Positions 1 through 7,595 of a stretch of 64,000 nucleotides of DNA are shown piece after piece; position 1 is the stretch's first letter, and each line of letters begins with the position of its first letter. The translations under genes and the position numbers were made by a program. The notes beneath the pieces were generated by a model. That model was not told the DNA's origin and ran no database searches. It was given only the letters and a program-made list of their open reading frames with translations. Origin of the DNA: an uncultured Lachnospiraceae bacterium (GTDB lineage: Bacteria > Bacillota > Clostridia > Lachnospirales > Lachnospiraceae); the NCBI GenBank assembly GCA_910576535.1, contig CAJTKK010000016.1, positions 1 to 64,000 on the forward strand. Direction: 5' to 3'.

Positions 1-327
1 AACATTTATCCCTGGAGAGGGATTCATAAATACTACTATTTAATAATACGAGGAAATATGTTTCATGGAAAAAATTATTACACGGAAAGAAGCTGAGGAG
101 TTTTTCTGATCTATTAACATTCCAGGTTATTTAGGTTATAATATATTTTGAGCTTATACGGATTTCATAATGGAGGCGCTGGTATGTGCGGTGTTAAAAA
201 TATGAAAAGAAGCACAGACAGATAATAGAAAAGAGTCTCTTTTAGTGAAAAATGTATTTTTGCTCTCTTATGAGAAAAAAGATGCGCAGGAAATCCAGAA
301 ATGCAATGGAAAGAAGGAAAAATCCCT
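1..327. other. Intergenic or window-edge sequence, no gene seen
   Basis: I see only very short reading frames here (14 codons or fewer after an ATG). AT-rich tracts could hold the promoter of the gene at 328, but I cannot place one with confidence. Confidence 0.5.
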
Positions 328-696
328 ATGGATTTAAACAATTATTGGCAGGCAGTTTTACGGCAGGATGCAGATGCGCTTAGAAAATTTTTTCATCCGG
401 AGGCATATGTCCGGTGGCATAATACCAATGAACATTTTACTGCGGATGAATTTATCCGGGTCAATTGCGAATATCCGGGCAGATGGGAAGGGGAAGTGGA
501 GCGGATCGAGGAATGGGGGGAAACGGTGATTACGGCTGCCCATGTCTATGCCCTGGATGAACCGTTGTCTTTTCATGTGGTTTCTTTCCTTAAAATAAAG
601 GATGGCAGGATATTGGCAATAGATGAGTATTGGGGAGACGACGGACAGCCTCCCCAATGGAGACGGAAGAAACAGATAGGGAAAGCGATCAAGTAG
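328..696 (+). CDS. SnoaL-like / NTF2-fold protein
   Basis: A 122-residue protein with the look of the SnoaL-like (NTF2-fold) superfamily: an N-terminal helix with alternating acidic and aromatic residues (NNYWQAVLRQDADALRKFF), then HPEAYVRWHNTNE, and a C-terminal strand pair ending DEYWGDDG. Such small cone-shaped domains bind a ligand or act as minor isomerases, hydrolases or stress proteins; no catalytic role can be assigned. An in-frame ATG lies upstream at 301, but AAGGAA sits about 8 bases before the ATG at 328, so I place the start there. It precedes the dihydrouridine synthase by 41 bases in the same direction and may be co-transcribed. Family call fair, function unknown. Confidence 0.7.
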   Translation: MDLNNYWQAVLRQDADALRKFFHPEAYVRWHNTNEHFTADEFIRVNCEYPGRWEGEVERIEEWGETVITAAHVYALDEPLSFHVVSFLKIKDGRILAIDEYWGDDGQPPQWRRKKQIGKAIK

Positions 697-737
697 AAGG
701 TATTTTATAATAACAGACAGGATGATGAAGAGGGAAT

Positions 738-1676
738 ATGGAAATATATTTTGCCCCATTAGAGGGGATTACGGGATATCTGTACAGAAGTGCGCATCAT
801 GACGCTTTTACCGGTGCGGATAAGTACTTTACCCCGTTTTTATCACCGAATCAAAACCGTGCGCTGGGGCCGAAGGAAATTAGGGATGTGCTTCCGGAGA
901 ATAATCAGGGGATGCATTTGGTCCCGCAGATTTTGACCAACCGGGCAGCTCTGTTTTTGCAGGCAGCCAAGGAACTGGAAGAAAAGTACGGATATCAGGA
1001 AGTGAACCTGAATCTGGGCTGCCCCTCCCGCACTGTGGCTGCAAAAGGGAAAGGTGCAGGATTTCTTGCAGACCCGGAGTCGCTTTATGTCTTTTTTGAG
1101 CAGGTTTTTGAAAAATTAAAAATAAAAATGTCGGTAAAAACAAGGATAGGGGTGGACAAACCGGAGGAATTCTTTCATTTAATAGAAATCTTTAACCAGT
1201 ATCCGCTGCACGAATTGATTATTCATCCGAGAGTGCAGAAAGATTATTATGACAATATACCCAATTGGGATATTTTTGCAATGGCAATGCAGGAAAGCCG
1301 TAATCCATTGTGCTATAATGGGGATATTTTTACAGTCCGGGACTTTAAGCGGTTTCAGAAGAAATTCCCGGATGCCAAAAGGATTATGCTGGGACGGGGG
1401 CTGCTGATGAACCCAATGCTGGCGGAAGAGCTGAAGACGGGTGGAAATGTATGCGGCCTGGATAAAAAAAGGCTGAAAGCATTTCACGATAGACTGTATG
1501 CAGATTATAAGAAAGTGATGTCCGGCGAAAAAAATGTATTGTTTAAGATGAAAGAATTTTGGGTGTACGCAGGATGTTCCTTCCCGGGGGAAGAGAAACT
1601 GTTAAAGCGGATAAAAAAGGCTTCAGGATTAGCGGATTATGATGAGACAGTATACCGTTTATTCAGGGGGGAATGA
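738..1676 (+). CDS. tRNA-dihydrouridine synthase family protein
   Basis: 312-residue flavoprotein of the Dus family, which reduces specific uridines in tRNA to dihydrouridine with FMN and NAD(P)H in the cytoplasm. The N-terminal MEIYFAPLEGITG is the typical FMN-binding start of the TIM barrel. NLNLGCPSRTVAAKGKGAGF holds the conserved catalytic cysteine, KTRIG follows, and the FMN phosphate site (HPR, NGDIF, MLGRGLL) comes later. The C-terminal helical tRNA-binding part (residues about 235-312) is present, so the gene looks full length. The start is supported by GAAGAGGG about 7 bases upstream. Which uridine is modified cannot be told. The next gene is 84 bases downstream. Confidence 0.9.
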   Translation: MEIYFAPLEGITGYLYRSAHHDAFTGADKYFTPFLSPNQNRALGPKEIRDVLPENNQGMHLVPQILTNRAALFLQAAKELEEKYGYQEVNLNLGCPSRTVAAKGKGAGFLADPESLYVFFEQVFEKLKIKMSVKTRIGVDKPEEFFHLIEIFNQYPLHELIIHPRVQKDYYDNIPNWDIFAMAMQESRNPLCYNGDIFTVRDFKRFQKKFPDAKRIMLGRGLLMNPMLAEELKTGGNVCGLDKKRLKAFHDRLYADYKKVMSGEKNVLFKMKEFWVYAGCSFPGEEKLLKRIKKASGLADYDETVYRLFRGE

Positions 1677-1760
1677 TGACTTCAGGAAAAGAAGGTAACT
1701 TAAACTATGTGAGCCGTAGGACGGGGGAAATGGAAAACAACTGCAGAGGGGAGAAACAGG

Positions 1761-2264
1761 ATGCATAATCAGTTGACGAGACAGGACATTAGACGGATGG
1801 AAGAGGAAATAGAATACCGGAAGCTGGTAGTACGCAAGGAAGCGCTGGAGGCGGTCAAAGAGGCGCGGGCGCAAGGGGATTTAAGCGAGAATTTTGAATA
1901 TTATGCGGCAAAAAGGGAGAAGAATAAGAACGAGGGCAGAATCCGTTTTTTAGAACGTATGATTAAAACAGCGGAAATTATATCCGACGAATCGAAGGAA
2001 GACGAAATCGGAGTCAATAATACGGTGAAAGTGCGTTTTGAAGAAGACGGTTCAGCCGAAACATATAAAATTGTAACAACAATGAGAGGGAATTCCTTAG
2101 AAGGGCTGGTGAGCATGGAGTCGCCAATTGGAAAAGCGCTTTTGGGACATAAAGAAGGTGACCGTGTCTGCGTGCAGGTGAATGAAAGCTATCATTATTA
2201 TATTATAGTGGAAGAAATTATAAAAACGGTGGACGATGGCAGCGATAAAATTAGAAGTTTTTAG
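1761..2264 (+). CDS. GreA/GreB-family transcription elongation factor
   Basis: 167 residues, close to the usual 150-160 of GreA. The N-terminal coiled coil runs over residues about 5-75 and contains the signature LRE-like block EARAQGDLSENFEYYAAKR, whose acidic D/E residues at the tip stimulate RNA polymerase transcript cleavage. The C-terminal FKBP-like domain (about 85-160) carries SMESPIGKALLGHKEGD, the conserved S-P-G-LG-GD stretch. It rescues backtracked RNA polymerase. It may be a paralogue rather than the main greA because the gene neighbourhood (dihydrouridine synthase, small acidic protein, MetF) is not the usual greA-lysS locus, so I leave the symbol open. Confidence 0.88.
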   Translation: MHNQLTRQDIRRMEEEIEYRKLVVRKEALEAVKEARAQGDLSENFEYYAAKREKNKNEGRIRFLERMIKTAEIISDESKEDEIGVNNTVKVRFEEDGSAETYKIVTTMRGNSLEGLVSMESPIGKALLGHKEGDRVCVQVNESYHYYIIVEEIIKTVDDGSDKIRSF

Positions 2265-2294
2265 GGGAACGGAAAGCAAGGAAGGGATGAAGAC

Positions 2295-2504
2295 ATGGAA
2301 AAGAAAGAAATGGAAGAAAAAGATATTGAAAATGTGCTGAAGATTTTGGAGAATTTTTCTGAAACAGAGACAAGCAGATTGAAAATCCAGGTTTCCAAAG
2401 AAGAGGAGCCGGAGAAGGTGAAAAAGGCATATCATTACGGGCGGTGTGATGTGGGAAGCCCTTGGGCAAGGGGCGAATGTTATGACTTACCGGAAGAGGA
2501 CTGA
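2295..2504 (+). CDS. Small acidic protein of unknown function
   Basis: A 69-residue, highly charged protein starting 30 bases after the GreA-like gene, with a ribosome site (GAAGGGATG) at normal spacing. The first 50 residues are Lys/Glu-rich and helical. The tail carries a distinct C-containing motif (HYGRCDVGSPWARGECYDLP) with two cysteines 12 residues apart. I do not recognise a named family. The spacing suggests translational coupling with the elongation factor. Its reality rests on the ribosome site, position and codon use like its neighbours. Confidence 0.6.
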   Translation: MEKKEMEEKDIENVLKILENFSETETSRLKIQVSKEEEPEKVKKAYHYGRCDVGSPWARGECYDLPEED

Positions 2505-2568
2505 AAAACTGTCATATGGTAAATCGTGAAATAGGATATATAAAATAAGGAAGAAAGAGGAGACGGCA

Positions 2569-3429
2569 ATGATTATTGAAAAATTATTTGAGGAAAAGAA
2601 ACCGGTTATTTCGTTTGAAATCTTTCCCCCTAAAAAGGAAGCGGAATTGGAAAATATTGACGAGACGTTAAAGACGCTTGCAAAACTCCATCCTGATTTT
2701 ATCAGCGTAACTTTTGGGGCAGGCGGGAACGGGGCGAAAAACTGTACCGTAGAACTTGCGAAGAAGATAAAAGATAATTATGGGATCGAACCGCTTGTCC
2801 ATCTTACTTGCATTAGCCATAGCAAGGAGGAGATCCGGGAAATCCTGCAGCAGATGGAAAGGGCAGATTTGAGGAATGTGCTGGCATTGCGTGGGGATGT
2901 GAACCCGAATGTGCCGGTAAAAGATGATTTTAAATATGCCAGCGAGCTGGTTGCGTTTATTAAAGAACAGGGGGATTTCCATATCAGCGGCGCCTGTTAC
3001 CCGGAGGTGCATTTAGAAGCGCCGGATGAGGTGACGGACATCCGCAATCTGAGAAAAAAGGTGGATGCGGGGGCGGGGCATCTCGTATCGCAGTTATTTT
3101 TTGATAATAATGTATTTTATGATTTTCTTTCCAAAGTACGGATTGCAGGAATTGATGTGCCAGTGGAGGCCGGGATTATGCCGGTGACAAATAAAGCCCA
3201 GATTAAACGGATGGTAACAATGTGCGGTGCGGTTTTGCCGGATAAATTTGAAAGAATACTGGAAAAGTATGGGGAAAATAAGGAAGCATTGTTTGATGCA
3301 GGGATGGTATATGCGGTGAATCAAATCGTGGAGCTGATATCTCATGGGGCAGATGGAATACATATTTTCACAATGAATAATCCTATAGTGGCAGGGAGAA
3401 TCTGTGATGGAATTAAAAACCTTATTTGA
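2569..3429 (+). CDS. metF: Methylenetetrahydrofolate reductase
   Basis: 286 residues, the normal size of bacterial MetF. It reduces 5,10-methylene-THF to 5-methyl-THF, feeding methionine synthesis and, in acetogens, the methyl branch of carbon fixation. The (beta/alpha)8 barrel signature is seen: ISFEIFPPKKEAELE at the N-terminus with the conserved Glu, SVTFGAGG, HLTCISHSKEEI, LALRGD, and AGAGHLVSQLFFDN. The start ATG has GAGGAGAC upstream. No SAM riboswitch or corrinoid neighbour is visible in the 65-base gap. The flavoprotein reductase follows directly, but it is a thioredoxin reductase, not MetV. Confidence 0.93.
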   Translation: MIIEKLFEEKKPVISFEIFPPKKEAELENIDETLKTLAKLHPDFISVTFGAGGNGAKNCTVELAKKIKDNYGIEPLVHLTCISHSKEEIREILQQMERADLRNVLALRGDVNPNVPVKDDFKYASELVAFIKEQGDFHISGACYPEVHLEAPDEVTDIRNLRKKVDAGAGHLVSQLFFDNNVFYDFLSKVRIAGIDVPVEAGIMPVTNKAQIKRMVTMCGAVLPDKFERILEKYGENKEALFDAGMVYAVNQIVELISHGADGIHIFTMNNPIVAGRICDGIKNLI

Positions 3430-3496
3430 GCATAAGTACAGATAGGGAACGCTTTCTGTAATAAGCGTTATGGAATGGGAAGGAGAGGATTGACAG

Positions 3497-4450
3497 ATGT
3501 ATGATTTAATTATTATTGGATCAGGGCCCGCCGGGCTGTCGGCAGCAGTATATGCGAGAAGGGCAGGCCTGGATTTATTGGTGATAGAAAAGGGAGCCAT
3601 GAGCGGCGGCCAGGTTTTGACCACTTATGAAGTGGATAATTATTTAGGGCTGCCAGGCATGAACGGTTATGACCTTGGGGTGAAATTCAGGGAACATGCA
3701 GACCGTATGGGGGCAGAATTTCTTGAGGCGGAAGTAATAAGCGTGAAAGAGGCGGGCGGGGAAACTTCTGCTGAATTAATTGCATGCCATAGAGGGGGAG
3801 ACCGGATCTACCGTATTGTGACAGAAAAAGGGGAATATGAAACGAAGGCAGTACTGGCGGCAACTGGTGCGGTACATGCTAAATTAGGCGTTCCGGGGGA
3901 AGAAGAACTGGCCGGCATGGGCGTCTCTTATTGCGCCACTTGTGACGGGGCTTTTTTCAGGAACCGTACGGTAGCGGTGGTGGGAGGAGGAGATGTGGCC
4001 GCAGAGGATGCGGTTTTCCTCGCGAGAACATGCAAAAAAGTATATTTGATTCACCGCCGGGATGAACTGCGGGCAGCGAAGATCCTTCAGGAAAGAGTGA
4101 GTGAGCTTGCAAATGTGGAGATTTTGTGGAATACGGTAGTGGATGAGATTTCAGGAGAAGGGCAAGTGGAAAAGATAAAAACCCGCAATGTGGTATCAGG
4201 GGAAACCAAAGAAATGGAATTGGACGGTATATTCATTGCGGTCGGCATCCATCCTAATACAGAACTATTTGAAAATCTTGTGGATTGTGACCAAAAAGGT
4301 TATATCGTAGCCGGTGAAGACGGGGCTACAAATCTCCCGGGGATTTTTGCGGCAGGGGACGTGCGTACAAAACCTCTCCGCCAGATTGTTACAGCGGTTG
4401 CCGATGGGGCAAATGCCATTGCCGGTATCCAGGAATATTTCCTGCAATAA
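3497..4450 (+). CDS. trxB: Thioredoxin reductase (NAD(P)/FAD)
   Basis: 317 residues, typical low-molecular-weight thioredoxin reductase. The FAD-binding GxGxxG is at residues 8-13 (IGSGPAGLSAA). The redox-active CATC lies within SYCATCDGAFF (about residues 138-141). A second nucleotide-binding motif VVGGGDVAAEDA follows, and the FAD-closing GIFAAGDVRTKPLRQ is near the C-terminus. It passes electrons from NADPH (or NADH) to thioredoxin in the cytoplasm. GGAGAGGA sits before the ATG. It lies 67 bases after metF in the same direction. No thioredoxin gene is adjacent. Confidence 0.93.
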   Translation: MYDLIIIGSGPAGLSAAVYARRAGLDLLVIEKGAMSGGQVLTTYEVDNYLGLPGMNGYDLGVKFREHADRMGAEFLEAEVISVKEAGGETSAELIACHRGGDRIYRIVTEKGEYETKAVLAATGAVHAKLGVPGEEELAGMGVSYCATCDGAFFRNRTVAVVGGGDVAAEDAVFLARTCKKVYLIHRRDELRAAKILQERVSELANVEILWNTVVDEISGEGQVEKIKTRNVVSGETKEMELDGIFIAVGIHPNTELFENLVDCDQKGYIVAGEDGATNLPGIFAAGDVRTKPLRQIVTAVADGANAIAGIQEYFLQ

Positions 4451-4546
4451 AGAAAGGGAAAAATTTATTTGTTATATTTCTTGCCTAAAATTTTAGGAAG
4501 ACGTAAAAACCCCATAAAATGGGGGATTGGGAAAAGAAAGCATAGG

Positions 4547-4575
4547 TTGACAAATGTGTCGGGAAGTGTTATATT
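4547..4575 (+). promoter_or_regulatory. Sigma-A promoter for the NlpC/P60 gene
   Basis: TTGACA (4547-4552), a spacer of exactly 17 bases, then TATATT (4570-4575). Directly downstream are three TGTAACAA / AGTAACAA repeats (about 4585-4627) in the 5' leader, a possible regulator site. A short hairpin of CCCC(A)T / ATGGGG at about 4509-4525 precedes it. Confidence 0.8.
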
Positions 4576-4643
4576 ATTTAACAGATGTAACAAAATTGTA
4601 ACAAATTAAAAAAGTAAGTAACAATTTTCGGAGGACGCATCCT

Positions 4644-6035
4644 ATGAGACAAAAGAACGTGAAAATGGCTATGTGTGCAGTCACAGCAATTCTCGCATTT
4701 TCAAGTATGGACATAAGAGCAAATGCAGCAACGGATATTTCATCGGTATTGCCGTCTGCAGGAGTGGATTATACATTACAGGCCAATGCAACTTCACTTA
4801 AAAATATAAAAGAAGAAGCGGATACTGAAAAAGGCTTGGATAAGCAAGCGGCGGAAAAACATGGCACGGAGGTACAGCCGGACAGAGAGCCGCAGGGCAG
4901 TGTTTCCGGCAATGAATCGGAAGCGGAGGGCGGTTCCGGAGCAGAATCCACAGATGTTTTAAACAAGGCAGACCCAGCGGATCTTGCAGAAGCTGGGATG
5001 GAAGAAAAAGTAATTGAAGAGACAAAGGAAGTGGATACTTCTAATCTCAGTGAAAAAATTTTAAAAGATGTAGCGAAAAAGTTAGACAGGAAAGATGAAG
5101 AAGAAAGCTTTAAAAGCCTTGTTATTGCAAAGGTAAATGATTATGTAAATGTAAGAAGCATACCGAGCGAAGAAGGAGAAATCATCGGAAAGCTCTATGA
5201 TAAATCGGTGGGAAGTTTTATTTCTGAGACAGAAGACGGCTGGTATGAAATCAAATCAGGGTCAGTTACAGGTTATGTAAAAGGTGAATATTGCGTTACC
5301 GGCGATGATGCAGTGGAATTGGCAAAACAGGTGGGGACGAGGATCGCGACAGTCACTACGACTACGTTAAAAGTAAGAGAGCAGCCCGGTTTGGATACAA
5401 CGGTATTAGGAATGGTTCCCATTGAAGACCAGCTTGTTGTAACGGAAGAATTGGACGATTGGGTAAAAGTAAATATAGAGGAAGGCGATGGCTATGTTTC
5501 CATGGATTATGTAACGCTTTCCACTGAATTTGTCCAGGCGGAATCCAAAGCAGAAGAGGAAGCAAGGCTTGCGAAGGAAGAAGCGGACAGGAAAGCAGCT
5601 CAGGCAGCGGCAAGAAGGGCAGCGGAAAGATCGAATTCATCTAACGGCGGTTCTGGTGCGCAAGTGATGTACGCTTCCGGCAATGGAAGTGAAATGGGCC
5701 GCGCAGTTGCGAATTATGCCCTTCAGTTTGTGGGTAACCCATATGTATACGGCGGAACCAGTTTGACGAATGGTGCGGATTGCTCCGGTTTCGTAATGAG
5801 TGTATATGCAAACTTCGGCGTAAGCCTGCCTCATTCATCGGCAGCGGACAGAAGCGTAGGAGCTGCAGTCAACGGGCTTGCAAATGCTCAGCCCGGCGAT
5901 CTGGTCTGCTACTCGGGTCATGTGGCATTGTACATCGGAAATGGGCAGATTGTCCATGCATCCACCTCTAAGACAGGGATTATCGTTTCAAGCGCAAGCT
6001 ATAGGACACCGCTTTCCGTAAGAAGAATATTCTAA
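4644..6035 (+). CDS. Secreted SH3-domain NlpC/P60 peptidoglycan hydrolase
   Basis: 463 residues. A signal peptide (basic MRQKNVK, then a hydrophobic core ending near ANAA) gives secretion. Residues 40-150 are a low-complexity acidic linker. Two bacterial SH3 domains follow (about 165-215 with NVRSIPSEEG; about 230-290 with LKVREQPG), then an Ala/Glu/Lys-rich coiled stretch (295-330). The C-terminal NlpC/P60 domain (about 350-463) has the catalytic Cys in NGADCSGFV, the His in YSGHVALYIG and HAST for the third polar residue. It probably cleaves gamma-D-Glu-meso-DAP bonds during wall turnover. The start has GGAGG 9 bases before ATG. Confidence 0.93.
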   Translation: MRQKNVKMAMCAVTAILAFSSMDIRANAATDISSVLPSAGVDYTLQANATSLKNIKEEADTEKGLDKQAAEKHGTEVQPDREPQGSVSGNESEAEGGSGAESTDVLNKADPADLAEAGMEEKVIEETKEVDTSNLSEKILKDVAKKLDRKDEEESFKSLVIAKVNDYVNVRSIPSEEGEIIGKLYDKSVGSFISETEDGWYEIKSGSVTGYVKGEYCVTGDDAVELAKQVGTRIATVTTTTLKVREQPGLDTTVLGMVPIEDQLVVTEELDDWVKVNIEEGDGYVSMDYVTLSTEFVQAESKAEEEARLAKEEADRKAAQAAARRAAERSNSSNGGSGAQVMYASGNGSEMGRAVANYALQFVGNPYVYGGTSLTNGADCSGFVMSVYANFGVSLPHSSAADRSVGAAVNGLANAQPGDLVCYSGHVALYIGNGQIVHASTSKTGIIVSSASYRTPLSVRRIF

Positions 6036-6052
6036 TATAAATGCAGAACAGG

Positions 6053-6083
6053 CGGATGCTTTTTTGGAAGCATCCGTTTTTTT
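6053..6083 (+). terminator. Rho-independent terminator
   Basis: Stem CGGATGCTT / AAGCATCCG with a short T/G loop followed by seven T residues, 18 bases after the NlpC/P60 stop. Confidence 0.92.
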
Positions 6084-6325
6084 GCTTTATAGGAGCATTG
6101 CTTGAAAGTATTGCCAGGAAAACCGCACAAAAGAAATCTGGCAATGGTTTTTGGGAGGCAGGATCACGACAGGGGGGTGCGAGACGTTTTCCGGGCAGGT
6201 AAATTTTTTGATATAAATATTCAGAATATATATTTTTAGCCTAAAACCCTTGACAAAACTTAACTTGTGCAGGATATACAAAAATGGTTTTTGAAAAAAA
6301 ATATAAGGGAAAAGTGAGGGGTGGG

Positions 6326-6396
6326 TTATCCACATAAAGAAATGCCATAAAATAAGGGCTGCCAAGTTATGCACGTCTTTATCCACATTATCCACA
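6326..6396 (+). promoter_or_regulatory. Cluster of DnaA boxes
   Basis: Three exact copies of the DnaA-box consensus TTATCCACA lie at 6326-6334, 6379-6387 and 6388-6396, the last two abutting head to tail. A near match TTATGCACG lies at 6367-6375. All point the same way. No dnaA, dnaN or rpmH gene is near, so this is unlikely to be the main origin by gene context; a DnaA-responsive promoter or titration site is the inference. Confidence 0.7.
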
Positions 6397-6526
6397 TGGT
6401 TTGATATGAAAAGGGAGGATAGCTGAAAATAGAAAATAAAACATATGTTTTGTCTGTTTTGGCAAAAGGAAAGAATAAACTGTAAAATATAAAGAATATT
6501 ATTTTCTTGCAATAGAGCATAAATTG

Positions 6527-6556
6527 TTGCACATGTACCGTATGATAGAGAATAAT
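6527..6556 (+). promoter_or_regulatory. Promoter upstream of the response-regulator operon
   Basis: TTGCAC (6527-6532), an 18-base spacer and AATAAT (6551-6556). Flanks AAATTGTTGCACA and AATGTTTGAAAA recur at the hpf promoter (10308-10354), which supports a real and perhaps shared promoter class. Confidence 0.6.
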
Positions 6557-6691
6557 GTTTGAAAATGCGGGATAGGTTTGTTCTTTTTGCAGCGATAAGT
6601 TCTTTTTATTTTCCTAGTGGAAAAGTGAAAAAATATTGTATATAATGAGAATAGTTAATTATTTTTGATGAATCGTTGAAGGAGGAGTACC

Positions 6692-7576
6692 ATGAAGTAC
6701 AAAGCTTTATTGGCAGGGAATAACGCTTCCATAATCGACAGTTTTTTTACCCAAATGGGAAACAGCTTTGAGGCAATAACGACTTCGCTCCGCAGTGAAG
6801 ATATCATAAGGCATGTGAATTTCTTCGCGCCCAATGTTTTCATATATTGTCTTCATAATGAAACCAGGGACAATATGAGCCAGATGGCTAATGTAAAATA
6901 TAAATTGTCGCAGGATAATATTCCGTTTGTTACCATTGGGTCTAAGGAGAACTGCGATGAATTTGCGCGTGTAGCGGTGAATGTTTCCGATATGGCTTTG
7001 CATAGGCCGTTGTCATCGGAAGTGATTCAGGAAAGAATTTTAACCCTTTTGGAAAAAAGAGGGGCTATAAAGAATCCGGGTGAACAGAAAGAAAATATGC
7101 CTTTTGGTGTAAATGTGGCAGCGGGGCAGCCGAATTTGGCGCAGTCCCCTGTAGGTCAGTCTAATATTACGCCGGCTTTAGGCCAGCTTTTTGTGCAGGA
7201 ACCGAAGCCTTCCGGCCGGAAACATATCCTGGTAGTAGATGATAATTCAATGATGCTAAGGCTGGTAAAAGAACACTTGCATGAAAAATATGATGTGGCG
7301 ACGGCGCTTAGTGGTAAAGTTGCATTGAAATTCTTAAAAAATAAGAAAACAGACTTGATTTTACTGGATTATGAGATGCCGGACGAAAATGGCCCCGCTG
7401 TTTTGGAAAAACTGCGCGCTTCTAATGCTACAAAAGATATTCCGGTTGTTTTTTTAACCGGTGTGACGGAAAGCAAAAAAATCAAAGAGGCGCTTCTTAT
7501 GAAACCGCAAAGCTATCTTCTGAAACCCATTAACCGGGATAGGCTGTTGGACACCATTGAAAAACTTATCGGATAA
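6692..7576 (+). CDS. Response regulator with N-terminal pseudo-receiver
   Basis: 294 residues. The C-terminal half (about 178-294) is a standard receiver: acidic pair VVDDNS, phospho-acceptor Asp in LILLDYEMPDENG (about residue 226), Thr in VFLTG and Lys in YLLKPI. The N-terminal part (1-120) has a similar alternation of strands and helices but no Asp acceptor, so I read it as a degenerate receiver. A Pro/Gln/Asn-rich linker joins them. No DNA-binding output domain is present, so it probably acts by protein contact, most simply with the hybrid kinase encoded immediately downstream. GGAGGAG precedes the ATG. Confidence 0.85.
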   Translation: MKYKALLAGNNASIIDSFFTQMGNSFEAITTSLRSEDIIRHVNFFAPNVFIYCLHNETRDNMSQMANVKYKLSQDNIPFVTIGSKENCDEFARVAVNVSDMALHRPLSSEVIQERILTLLEKRGAIKNPGEQKENMPFGVNVAAGQPNLAQSPVGQSNITPALGQLFVQEPKPSGRKHILVVDDNSMMLRLVKEHLHEKYDVATALSGKVALKFLKNKKTDLILLDYEMPDENGPAVLEKLRASNATKDIPVVFLTGVTESKKIKEALLMKPQSYLLKPINRDRLLDTIEKLIG

Positions 7577-7595
7577 TTGTATAGAGGACAGGTTT

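Larger units (their letters stand above)
6084..6691. other. Long intergenic region with DnaA boxes and a promoter
   Basis: About 600 bases without a convincing gene. It holds a DnaA-box cluster (6326-6396) and a promoter at 6527. A further TATAAT-like box (about 6638) precedes the response regulator. The remaining sequence is AT-rich and I see no other structure. Confidence 0.6.

Noticed and set aside
6326..6396. DnaA-box cluster as the chromosomal origin
   Set aside because: No dnaA, dnaN, rpmH or gidA gene nearby, which normally flank oriC in Firmicutes.
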